Below are positions 56,964 to 64,000 of a stretch of 64,000 bases of DNA, in pieces. This stretch comes from Betaproteobacteria bacterium (GTDB taxonomy: Bacteria > Pseudomonadota > Gammaproteobacteria > Burkholderiales > Burkholderiaceae_F), in NCBI GenBank assembly GCA_016861185.1, contig BOKW01000001.1:248001-312000 (forward strand). Direction: 5' to 3'. Positions within the stretch are counted from its first letter, which is position 1. Every line of letters starts with the position of its first letter. A program made the position numbers and the translations under genes. The notes under the pieces were generated by a model, which was given only the letters and a program-made list of their open reading frames with translations, was not told the origin of the DNA and made no database searches.

Positions 56964-58333
56964 GATGCCGCTGCCTCCTCGGCGAGCGCGCGCAGCTCGA
57001 TGTCGAAGTGATCGAACGCGCAGGGGATGCGGTCCGGCCGTAACGAGGGCCGCACGAGTTCGAACCGGAAGCGCGCGAGCAGCGCAGCGAGCGTCGCTTT
57101 GAGCAGGAACATCGCGACGAACTGACCGGCGCAGCTCTGATGACCTGCGCTGAACACGTACACGGGAGGCGAACTGCCGCGATGCACGTCCGGGGCGAAC
57201 CGGTCGGCGGCCGGCCCGAAAACCTGCGCGTCGCGGTGGAACACGCCGGCGAGCATCAGCAACTGCTGCTCGGCTTTGATCGCGATCGAGTCTCGCAAGG
57301 CGAAGTCCCTCGTCGCGCGGCGCAGCAGCAGCGGTACCGGCGTCCACAACCGCAGTTGTTCGCGGATGCAGGCGTCGAGCAACGGCATGTCCGCGAACGC
57401 TGCCTCGCCGGCGGCAGGCGACTGCGTGACCTCGCGGCGAACCCGATCGTGGATGTCGGCATGGATCGCGATCAGCGCCAGGGTCCGCGCCACGTGCAGT
57501 TCGAGCGCATCCTTGAGGACGAAGAACCAGAAGCCGACCTGGCTCGGAACGCAGACCGACGATGTCGCGCGGCCATCGTCCTGCAATCGGGCGGCCCGAT
57601 GCAGCAGGCAGGCTTCCGGCACGGACTCGGTGTGCGTCGGCTGCACGCCGCTCGGCGCCATCCGGTGCTGCCCCAGCATGCGTTCGATCCGGTCATAGAA
57701 GGCCGCAAAGTCGCGCCGGCGCTGGAGCAGGACATTGGCGGCGGTCGCCATGCGCGCCAGTTGCGCCGCCATCTCGGGCGACACGAGGCCGGGGCCGAGC
57801 AGCACCTCGTGCGAAATCCGCAACGCAAGCCGCTGGAAGTCCGGCCAGCGCAGGCGACCCTCGCGCTCGGGCGCCCATTGCGCCACCGCGCCGAGCGCGA
57901 TGTCCTTGAACTTCTGCGCGTCGGCGAGCGGCCGGGCGAAGTCGAGGACCTGTTCGTTGAACCGCCTGCGCTCCGTCCAGGCGTCGCCGCTCGAAATGAC
58001 CAGCGCGTCGGGAACGAAGCGCGACAGCGCCGCCTTCTTGAGCCAGGGATCGGCGGCGTTGTCCCGCGAGGTCAAGACCGCGTCGATGCTTGCGCGGTCC
58101 AGCACGAGCAGTGTCCGCGCGAACGGAAACCACAACCACAGATGCCCGCAGCCGTACTTGCGCTGCAAGCCGGCGACGAAGCGCACGGCCAATCGCGCCA
58201 GATCCCAGCGCGCAAACCAGCCCACGACGAACCGGTTCGGCGCGACGAGGCCGAGCAGCGCTGCAGGCAGCGTGACCAACGCATGGAAACGCGCCATATC
58301 CCACCAAGACATCGGCCTGGACCCGGGGCTCAT
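56960..58333 (-). CDS. Cytochrome P450, atypical I-helix
   Basis: The 457-residue protein has the haem-binding motif FSAGHQSCAG with Cys401 as the thiolate ligand and the K-helix EQLR (ExxR). In the region expected to hold the I-helix oxygen-activation motif (A/G-G-x-D/E-T) it reads SQVGFWFFVLKDAL, with no acid-Thr pair. This could mean peroxygenase-like, isomerase-like or unusual chemistry. A hydrophobic N-terminal stretch may bind the membrane. No ferredoxin or ferredoxin-reductase gene is adjacent; the fpr-like gene at 61284 belongs to the sulfate cluster. It lies between the Crp-like and cyclase genes. Confidence 0.88.
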   Translation of the reverse strand: MSPGSRPMSWWDMARFHALVTLPAALLGLVAPNRFVVGWFARWDLARLAVRFVAGLQRKYGCGHLWLWFPFARTLLVLDRASIDAVLTSRDNAADPWLKKAALSRFVPDALVISSGDAWTERRRFNEQVLDFARPLADAQKFKDIALGAVAQWAPEREGRLRWPDFQRLALRISHEVLLGPGLVSPEMAAQLARMATAANVLLQRRRDFAAFYDRIERMLGQHRMAPSGVQPTHTESVPEACLLHRAARLQDDGRATSSVCVPSQVGFWFFVLKDALELHVARTLALIAIHADIHDRVRREVTQSPAAGEAAFADMPLLDACIREQLRLWTPVPLLLRRATRDFALRDSIAIKAEQQLLMLAGVFHRDAQVFGPAADRFAPDVHRGSSPPVYVFSAGHQSCAGQFVAMFLLKATLAALLARFRFELVRPSLRPDRIPCAFDHFDIELRALAEEAAAS

Positions 58334-58396
58334 GATCGCTCCGCCGTCGCCCGATGCCGGGAATGATCGCCCAGTGCCTGCTCGCTGCGAGACATT

Positions 58397-59104
58397 TCAG
58401 GCAGCACCGCGTACCTCCTCGACCAGTCGTCCGAGACGGGCGACGTCCAGCACGACGAGCGCGCGGCGGTCCTTCGCGAGCAAACCCGTCTTGACGAGCG
58501 CCGACAGCTCGCGCGTGACCTGCTCGCGGTACGTGCTCACCTGGCTCGCGATGTCGGCGTGCGGCGGCGCCGGATCGATGCGCGCCGCGTTGTCGCGAAC
58601 CCCCGCGGCGCGGGCGAGGCGCAGCAGTTCGGCGTGGATGCGGTTCTGCACGCCGAGCGTGCTGAGGTCGATCACGCGCTCGGACAGCCCGCGTACCAGC
58701 CCGGCCAGGCGGCGCAGGACGCGGCCGGCCACCAGCGGCTGCTCCTGCAGCAGGCGCTCGAAGGCCGCCGGCGTCATCGACGCGACGAGCGTGCTCTCGA
58801 GCGCGACGACGTCGACCGAGCGCGGCAGGCCGTCGATCGCCGCCACTTCGCCGAGGAAGTCGCCCGCCTGCTGGTCGCGGAACGTGACCTGCCGGCCCGA
58901 GCGCGAATACGTGGTCGCGCGCACGCGGCCGGCGACGACGAAGTGCACGTTGCGATCGTCCGCATCGCGCGAAACGATGCGCTGACCGGCGACGTAGTGG
59001 CGCCACGCGCATTCGCGCGCGATCGCCGCCAGCGCGGCCTCGGACAGTCCGTCGAGCAACGCGACCCGGCGCAAACCGAGCACCGATGTTTCGTGGCCTG
59101 TCAT
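58397..59104 (-). CDS. Crp/Fnr-family transcriptional regulator
   Basis: The 235-residue protein has a cyclic-nucleotide-binding domain with FLGEVAAIDGLPRSVDVVA, which keeps the Glu and Arg that contact the cyclic phosphate ribose in Crp. A C-terminal winged helix-turn-helix (IASQVSTYREQVTRELSALVK) follows. No FNR-type N-terminal cysteine cluster is present. It leads the operon with the P450 and cyclase genes, so cAMP or cGMP from the cyclase may be its signal. The start at 59104 is preferred to 59176, which would overlap the operator-like palindrome. Confidence 0.88.
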   Translation of the reverse strand: MTGHETSVLGLRRVALLDGLSEAALAAIARECAWRHYVAGQRIVSRDADDRNVHFVVAGRVRATTYSRSGRQVTFRDQQAGDFLGEVAAIDGLPRSVDVVALESTLVASMTPAAFERLLQEQPLVAGRVLRRLAGLVRGLSERVIDLSTLGVQNRIHAELLRLARAAGVRDNAARIDPAPPHADIASQVSTYREQVTRELSALVKTGLLAKDRRALVVLDVARLGRLVEEVRGAA

Positions 59105-59162
59105 CTCGCTGCCCCAGTCATCGCGCGCGCCCTTGCCGCTGCGCAGGTCAGTGCGAATGCGC

Positions 59163-59176
59163 GTGCGTAAACGCAC
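59163..59176. promoter_or_regulatory. Palindrome in the divergent region, possible Crp-like operator
   Basis: The perfect palindrome GTGCGT-AA-ACGCAC lies about 58 bases upstream of the crp-like start and 83 bases before the divergent gene. Its position and symmetry fit an operator for the adjacent regulator. It differs from the Escherichia coli CRP and FNR consensus sites. Confidence 0.5.
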
Positions 59177-59259
59177 TTACCGGCGCGCCCTGGCTGCCTA
59201 AGGTTCGCTCCGCAGTCACACACCAGCGATGCGCTGGTTCACTCACGGAGAGAAAGCCT

Positions 59260-59895
59260 ATGCCTGCCACGACCTATCGCCAAGCCCGTTTTTCTCGATT
59301 CCTGAAACACGCCGGATGCGCCGGATTCATCGCACTGGCGGCAAGCGGCCCGGCCCGCGGCCAGGCGCAGACGTCGGGACTGGATCTTCTCGCCCAGCGC
59401 GAGCAGATCGTGGACCGGTTCATGCGCCTTCCCGCGGCCGAGCTGAAAGCCGTGTACATGCGCTGCGACGAGGAAGCCACCGAGCGGGGGATGGCCTCCG
59501 CCGATGCCTACATGTGCTCGCTGGCGTACGAAGTCCTGCTGAAGCAGACCTTCGACGGCGACTTCGACGCCTTGCTCGCGTGGTGGCGCACGCAACGCAT
59601 CGCAGCCGCTCCCGACGCAGCGCTGCTGCCGGTCGCCGTACCGGCCGCGCCGGTCGCCGGTCAGGGCCCGGCTTCCGGACTCGAGCAGGCGTTCTGGAAG
59701 TGCGACTACGCGGCCAGGCGCACGACCATGACGCGCTATCAGGCGGAAGTCTGCGGCGTCGTCATCGAGGGCCTGCGCGCCGAGAAGTTCGGCGGCAACT
59801 TCGAGAAGCTGCTGCAGTGGTGGGAGCAGAACCACGCGGCCCAGCATCGAGCGCTGGAGGAGCGCGACGCCGAGCCGGAACCCCCGCTGCCCTGA
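59260..59895 (+). CDS. Secreted protein with two Cys/Trp-Trp repeats
   Basis: The 211-residue protein has a basic N-terminus, a hydrophobic stretch and a likely signal cleavage after ARGQA near residue 36. It then contains two similar repeats of about 45 residues. The first runs from YMRCDEEATERG to FDALLAWW and the second from FWKCDYAARRTT to FEKLLQWW. Each holds two cysteines about 18 residues apart and ends with a Trp pair. An Ala/Pro-rich linker separates them. The family is not one I recognise. GGAGAG precedes the start. It diverges from the crp-like gene. Confidence 0.7.
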   Translation: MPATTYRQARFSRFLKHAGCAGFIALAASGPARGQAQTSGLDLLAQREQIVDRFMRLPAAELKAVYMRCDEEATERGMASADAYMCSLAYEVLLKQTFDGDFDALLAWWRTQRIAAAPDAALLPVAVPAAPVAGQGPASGLEQAFWKCDYAARRTTMTRYQAEVCGVVIEGLRAEKFGGNFEKLLQWWEQNHAAQHRALEERDAEPEPPLP

Positions 59896-60052
59896 TCGGC
59901 GACGCCGCGGGGTGCGTTGTCCGCGGCCGTGCGAACCGGACCGGTTCGCTCGGCCGCGGCGCGCACTTCGCCTTCATCGCAGCCCACCGTTGCTCGTATG
60001 CGCGGGCTACGCGGCAACTGTCGTAAGCTGAGGCCGACGCAACGGAGGGCGT

Positions 60053-60973
60053 ATGCGGCTGATCAGCGACGCGGAGGTCGCACAACTCGTCACGATGCGC
60101 GAAGCCATCTTCGCGATGACGGCGGCGTTCGAGCAGTTCGGCAACGGCGCCGGCGCCATTGCGCCGCGCGTGCGCGCGACTGCCGAGCACAACCGGCAGG
60201 CGGCGACGATCTCGGCGATGGGCGCTGCTCTGCCCGCCAGCGGCGTGGCCGGCGCCAAGATCTATACGACCGTGCAGGGGCGCTTTTGCTTCGTCATCGT
60301 GCTGTTCTCTTCGATGACCGGCGAGCCGCTCGCGGCGATCGAGGCCAACGAGATCACGCGTTTTCGCACTGCCGCCGCGAGCGCGGTGGCAATGCGCGCG
60401 CTGGCCCGGCGCGACGCGCGCGTGCTCGCGCTCTTCGGCACCGGCGTGCAGGCGCGCGCGCACGCCGAGGCCTTCCTGCTGACGCATCCGTTCGAGCGCG
60501 TGCTGATCGCCGGGCGCGCGGGTGCGCCGGATTTCGCCCACTGGATCGGAACCGAGTTCGGCGTCAAAGCGAGCGCGGTCGACGCCGCCGCCGCGGCGCG
60601 CGAGGCGGACGTGGTCGCCACCTGCACGCGTGCGACCGAACCCCTGTTCGACGGCCGGCTCGTGCGGCCCGGCGCGTTCGTCGCCGCGATCGGCTCGAGC
60701 AAGCCGCAGGCGCGCGAGCTCGACGACGCCCTGCTCGCGCGCGCCGACCTGATCGTCGTCGAGTGGCTGCCGGCGGCGCAGAGCGAAGCCGGCGAGTTCG
60801 CGCAGGCCGGCCCCGGAGTCATCGATCCCGCGCGCGTCGTGGAGCTTGGCAAGCTGCTCGTGCACGGCGCCAGGTACGAGCGCAAGCCGAACGACATCGT
60901 GATCTACAAGTCGGTCGGCGTGGGGCTGGAAGACGTGGCGCTCGCGAACCTCGTCTGGCAGCGCGCGCAGTAG
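60053..60973 (+). CDS. Ornithine cyclodeaminase/mu-crystallin family protein
   Basis: The 306-residue protein shows family features: GAKIYTTVQGRF, IEANEITRFRTAAASAVA and the NAD(P)-binding ALFGTGVQARAHAEA. Enzymes of this fold cyclise ornithine to proline, reduce ketimines or act as amino acid dehydrogenases, so the precise reaction is open. It is followed nine bases downstream by a small coiled-coil protein gene. Confidence 0.88.
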   Translation: MRLISDAEVAQLVTMREAIFAMTAAFEQFGNGAGAIAPRVRATAEHNRQAATISAMGAALPASGVAGAKIYTTVQGRFCFVIVLFSSMTGEPLAAIEANEITRFRTAAASAVAMRALARRDARVLALFGTGVQARAHAEAFLLTHPFERVLIAGRAGAPDFAHWIGTEFGVKASAVDAAAAAREADVVATCTRATEPLFDGRLVRPGAFVAAIGSSKPQARELDDALLARADLIVVEWLPAAQSEAGEFAQAGPGVIDPARVVELGKLLVHGARYERKPNDIVIYKSVGVGLEDVALANLVWQRAQ

Positions 60974-60982
60974 GCGATCGCG

Positions 60983-61261
60983 ATGAAAGCTCGGGTCGCG
61001 ATCGTGCTTGCGTTCGCCTTGCCGGCCATGGCCGTCGCGCAGCGCGCGCCGGGCGCGCCCGATTCCGCGGCCGTCGCGGCGCAGGTTGCGCGCGCGCAAG
61101 CCGAGCTCGCGCGCAACGCACAGGAACGCGCGCGCCTCGACCGCGAGCTGCGCGACCTGCAGGCGTCGATCGAGCGGCTGCGCGTTCAGCAGCAACGGCT
61201 CGAAAGCGAATACGCGCGGCTGCAGTCGGAGCTGGCGCAGCTGCAGTCGCAGCCGAAGTGA
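60983..61261 (+). CDS. Small periplasmic coiled-coil protein
   Basis: A 92-residue product has a signal peptide (about 1-19, ending AMAVA) and then a continuous Ala/Gln/Glu/Arg-rich heptad-like stretch (about 30-88), strongly predictive of a coiled coil. Function is unknown. It is probably co-transcribed with the cyclodeaminase-like gene and converges on the fpr-like gene. Confidence 0.65.
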   Translation: MKARVAIVLAFALPAMAVAQRAPGAPDSAAVAAQVARAQAELARNAQERARLDRELRDLQASIERLRVQQQRLESEYARLQSELAQLQSQPK

Positions 61262-61283
61262 GCCTGCGGTTGGCCGGCAGCGC

Positions 61284-62141
61284 TCACCAGTAGTTCTCCA
61301 CGGCCATCTGCGCCGGCTGCCCGCGGCGCGACACCGCATAGCCCGCGTTGCTCAGGTGACGGCGGATGTCGTCGACCATGTCCGGATTGCCGCAGATCAT
61401 GACTCGGCTGCGCTGCGGGTCGAGCGTGACGCCGGCGGCCGCTTCGAGCGAACTGTTGCCGAGCAGCGCCGGAATGCGCGCGTGAAGGCAGCCGTCGATG
61501 CGCTCGCGCGTGACGATCGGCACGTAGACGAGCCTGGCCGGGTTGTCCGCGAGCGCTTCGCCGAAGACCTCGTGCGCGCGCAGCCCTTCGATGGTGTCGC
61601 GATACGCCAGCTCGCTCGCGTGCCGCACCGAGTGCACGACGATCAGCCGCTCGTAGCGCTCCCAGGCCTTCAGATCGAGCAGGATCGAGACGAACGGCGC
61701 GATGCCCGTGCCCGAGGACAGCAGCCACAGGTCGCGCCCGCCCTCGAAGCGGTCGAGCGTCAGGAAGCCGTACGCCTGCTTTTCGATCAGCAGCTGGTCG
61801 CCGATGCGAAGCTGCGCGAGCCGCGTCGTGAAGTCGCCTTCGGGAACGACGATCGAATAGAACTCGAGGTGTTCGTCGTAGTCGGCCGAAGCGATCGAAT
61901 ACGCGCGCCACACGTAGCGCGGCCCGCGCCGCTCGCCGTGAACGTCGTCGCGGTAGAGGCCGAGCCGGGCGAACTGGCCGGGAACGAAGCGATAGCCGCG
62001 GTCGCGCGTGAGGCGAAAGCTGAACAGATGGTCGGTCCAGCGGCGGATCCAGGTGATGCGCTCGCGCGTGTACTTGTGCGCCGGCAATTCGCCGGCGGCT
62101 TTCGCCGCGGCGGGGGCGTCGAAAGAGAGGTTTCCGTCCAT
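61284..62141 (-). CDS. fpr: Ferredoxin-NADP reductase
   Basis: The 285-residue protein has the FAD motif WRAYSIAS (RxYS) and the NADP-binding GTGIAPFVSIL, and a C-terminus ending in aromatic residues (VENYW). It moves electrons between NADPH and ferredoxin or flavodoxin. It lies three bases after cysN on the minus strand, suggesting it supplies electrons for sulfite or other assimilatory reduction in the same operon. Confidence 0.9.
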   Translation of the reverse strand: MDGNLSFDAPAAAKAAGELPAHKYTRERITWIRRWTDHLFSFRLTRDRGYRFVPGQFARLGLYRDDVHGERRGPRYVWRAYSIASADYDEHLEFYSIVVPEGDFTTRLAQLRIGDQLLIEKQAYGFLTLDRFEGGRDLWLLSSGTGIAPFVSILLDLKAWERYERLIVVHSVRHASELAYRDTIEGLRAHEVFGEALADNPARLVYVPIVTRERIDGCLHARIPALLGNSSLEAAAGVTLDPQRSRVMICGNPDMVDDIRRHLSNAGYAVSRRGQPAQMAVENYW

Positions 62142-62144
62142 TCG

Positions 62145-63425
62145 CTATTCGAAGATTCCGGCGGCGACCGTCTCGTGGGTCGCCTCGTCGATCAGGATGA
62201 AGCTGCCGGTCGCGCGCTGCGTGCGGTAGCGGTCGGCGGCGAGCGGCTGCTGCGTCTTCAGCTTCACGCGCGCGATGTCGTTGAGCCCGACCGCGGCGTC
62301 GGTTGCGATCCAGCGCAGCGTGTGGATGTCGAGCCGGCCCTCGATCGCGGCGACGCGCGCCTTGACCTCGCGCGTCGCGTGCCGGAGCAGATACGAACGC
62401 GCCGGCGCGAGCGGCGCGGCGGTGAGCCAGCAGATCGCCGCGTCGAACTCGCGCCTCGGCGCGGCCGTCGCATCGCCCGCGGCGACGAGCAGATCGCCGC
62501 GCGAGATGTCGATCTCGCCGGCGAGCCAGACCGTCACCGACTGGCCGGCGACCGCGCGTTCGAGCGCGCGCACGCCGAGCGCGATACGCGCGACGCGCGC
62601 GCGCAGCCCGCTCGGCAGCACTGCGATCTCGTCGCCGATGGCAAGTTGCCCCGCCTCGATGCGGCCGGCATAAGCGCGGCCGTCCGCTTGCGCGGGCCGG
62701 CATACCCACTGCACCGGAAGCCGCAGCGGCGCGTCGACGCCCGGTTGCGCGGCCGGCGCTTCTTCGAGCAGTTCGACCAGCGTGGGCCCCCCGTACCAGG
62801 ACAGATTGGCGCCGCGCTCGACGACCATGTCGCCTTCGAGCGCGGACAGCGGCACCGCGCGCAGATCGACCGCAAGCTCCGGATGCTGCGCGAGCCACGC
62901 GTCGAAGTCGGCGACGATCGCGGCGAACCGTTCGCGCGACCAGTCGGCAAGATCCATCTTGTTGACCGCGAGGATCAGCCGCTGCACGCCGAGCAACGCG
63001 GCGATCGTCGCGTGGCGGCGCGTCTGCGCGAGCACGCCCTTGCGCGCGTCGACGAGCAGCACCGCGACGTCGGCGGTCGACGCGGCCGTCACCATGTTGC
63101 GCGTGTACTGCTCGTGGCCGGGTGCATCCGCGATGATGAACTTGCGCCGGGCGGTCGCGAAATAGCGGTACGCGACGTCGATGGTGATGCCCTGCTCGCG
63201 TTCCGCCGTCAGTCCGTCGGTCAGCAGCGACAGGTCGAGCGCCGACAGCCCGCGTCTGGCCGCGTGCTTCTCGAGCGTGGCGAGCGTATCGGCGAGCAGC
63301 GCCTTGGTGTCGTACAGCAGGCGCCCGATCAGCGTGCTCTTGCCGTCGTCCACGCTGCCGCAGGTCAGAAACCGCAGCACGCCGCGGTCTTCGGCGTCGA
63401 GCGGAGGGAGGGGGTCGCGTTTCAT
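62145..63425 (-). CDS. cysN: Sulfate adenylyltransferase subunit 1
   Basis: The 426-residue GTPase has GSVDDGKSTLIGRLL, DAPGHEQYTRNM and NKMDLADW, with the two following beta-barrel domains of CysN. With CysD it makes adenosine 5'-phosphosulfate from ATP and sulfate, with GTP hydrolysis driving the reaction. Its ATG follows the cysD stop after a single base (TAGGATG). No fused APS-kinase (CysC) domain is present; the protein ends with the third domain. Confidence 0.94.
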   Translation of the reverse strand: MKRDPLPPLDAEDRGVLRFLTCGSVDDGKSTLIGRLLYDTKALLADTLATLEKHAARRGLSALDLSLLTDGLTAEREQGITIDVAYRYFATARRKFIIADAPGHEQYTRNMVTAASTADVAVLLVDARKGVLAQTRRHATIAALLGVQRLILAVNKMDLADWSRERFAAIVADFDAWLAQHPELAVDLRAVPLSALEGDMVVERGANLSWYGGPTLVELLEEAPAAQPGVDAPLRLPVQWVCRPAQADGRAYAGRIEAGQLAIGDEIAVLPSGLRARVARIALGVRALERAVAGQSVTVWLAGEIDISRGDLLVAAGDATAAPRREFDAAICWLTAAPLAPARSYLLRHATREVKARVAAIEGRLDIHTLRWIATDAAVGLNDIARVKLKTQQPLAADRYRTQRATGSFILIDEATHETVAAGIFE

Positions 63426-63426
63426 C

Positions 63427-64000
63427 CTAGAAGTAGCCTTCCTTCTTGCGCTGCTCCATCGACGCCTCGGACGTCTGATCGTCCATGCGCGTGGCGCCGC
63501 GTTCGGTGAGCGTCGCGGCGATCGTTTCGGCGACGATCTCGTCATACGTCGCCGCGGTCGACTCGACCGGGCAGGTGCAGGAAATGTCGCCGACCGTGCG
63601 GAAGCGCACCGAAAGCCGTTCGACGGTTTCCCCTTCGCGCGGCGGCGTCAGCTCGGTGACCGGCACCAGCGCGCCGTTGCGACGAACGACCGGCCGCAGG
63701 TGCGCGAAGTAGAGCGAAGGCACCGCAAGCCGCTCGCGCGCGATGTACTGCCAGACGTCCAGCTCGGTCCAGTTCGAAATCGGGAAAACGCGCATGTGCT
63801 CGCCTTGCGCGACGCGCGCGTTGTACAGGTTCCACAGCTCGGGACGCTGGTTCTTCGGATCCCACTGGCCCCATTCGTCGCGGAAGGAGAACACGCGCTC
63901 CTTGGCGCGCGCCTTCTCCTCGTCGCGCCGCGCGCCGCCGATCAGCGCGTCGAAGCCGAACTCGGCGATCGCGTCGAGCAGCGTCACGCTCTGGTGCCTG
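63427..64000 (-). CDS. cysD: Sulfate adenylyltransferase subunit 2, 5' end outside the window
   Basis: The visible 190 or so residues are the C-terminal part of Cys[43 protein letters not shown] and the closing [10 protein letters not shown]. The frame is open through 64000, and the GTG at 63987 is internal. CysD carries the PP-loop ATP-binding site in its missing N-terminal part and forms the ATP sulfurylase with CysN, encoded directly downstream. Confidence 0.94.
   Translation of the reverse strand, partial: RHQSVTLLDAIAEFGFDALIGGARRDEEKARAKERVFSFRDEWGQWDPKNQRPELWNLYNARVAQGEHMRVFPISNWTELDVWQYIARERLAVPSLYFAHLRPVVRRNGALVPVTELTPPREGETVERLSVRFRTVGDISCTCPVESTAATYDEIVAETIAATLTERGATRMDDQTSEASMEQRKKEGYF

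Overview
The window is very GC-rich, densely coded on both strands, and looks like chromosome of a betaproteobacterium, most likely Burkholderiales-like. This rests on gene content: a TAXI-type TRAP transporter, a hutUHGI operon, cysDN with an fpr-like reductase, a CueR/CopZ copper module, RND efflux, and a small protein with the ASDPIAV motif. It is inference, because no rRNA or other marker gene is present. I found no tRNA, rRNA, CRISPR, transposase or prophage genes.

Layout. 0-8.3 kb: the 3' end of an MFS gene, an iron-SOD/rhodanese fusion, an FAD amine oxidase gene broken by a 22-bp tandem duplication, an RND efflux pair and a haloacid dehalogenase. 8.3-12.9 kb: a two-gene operon for a LodA-like quinoprotein fused to a von Willebrand A domain and a LodB-like flavoprotein. 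13-15.8 kb: a DUF4143 ATPase with a palindromic operator, then a flavin monooxygenase whose ORF runs through an interspersed repeat. 15.8-18.4 kb: a visibly less GC-rich accessory stretch with a stand-alone SIR2-like protein and a small secreted protein. 18.4-26.7 kb: MFS, GNAT, an MntA/HepT toxin-antitoxin pair, an NmrA-like protein, a MalT-type LuxR regulator and an ATP-dependent DNA ligase. 26.7-28.4 kb: a decayed CheR-like methyltransferase gene, interrupted by a vapBC-type module and fused tail to tail with a truncated NTPase gene. 28.4-33.1 kb: an M28 peptidase, then an MFS / HpaB-like / isochorismatase-like operon. 33.1-34.7 kb: a second accessory pocket with a Tat-signal, possibly FtsZ-like gene broken by a 28-bp tandem duplication, and a PD-(D/E)xK-like protein.

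34.9-40.6 kb: hutU-hutH-hutG-hutI, which degrades histidine to glutamate and formamide. 40.6-42.5 kb: a repeat cluster, a small protein, then cueR diverging from copZ and a His-rich DUF4396 membrane protein, with a recognisable CueR operator. 42.5-45.9 kb: a pseudopilin overlapping a GGDEF-EAL protein. 46.1-48.7 kb: a D-amino-acid dehydrogenase and a class III aminotransferase. 48.8-52.6 kb: a TAXI binding protein and fused TRAP permease separated by a terminator. 52.7-59.1 kb: an HtrA-like protease, then a minus-strand operon of a Crp-like regulator, a cytochrome P450 and a class III cyclase/ATPase/TPR protein. 59.2-64 kb: a duplicated Cys/Trp-rich secreted protein, an ornithine cyclodeaminase-like enzyme, a coiled-coil protein, then fpr, cysN and partial cysD.

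The strongest candidates for new biology are the LodA-VWA/LodB pair and the Crp-P450-cyclase operon. A third theme is gene decay: two genes are each broken by a perfect tandem duplication whose length is one more than a multiple of three.
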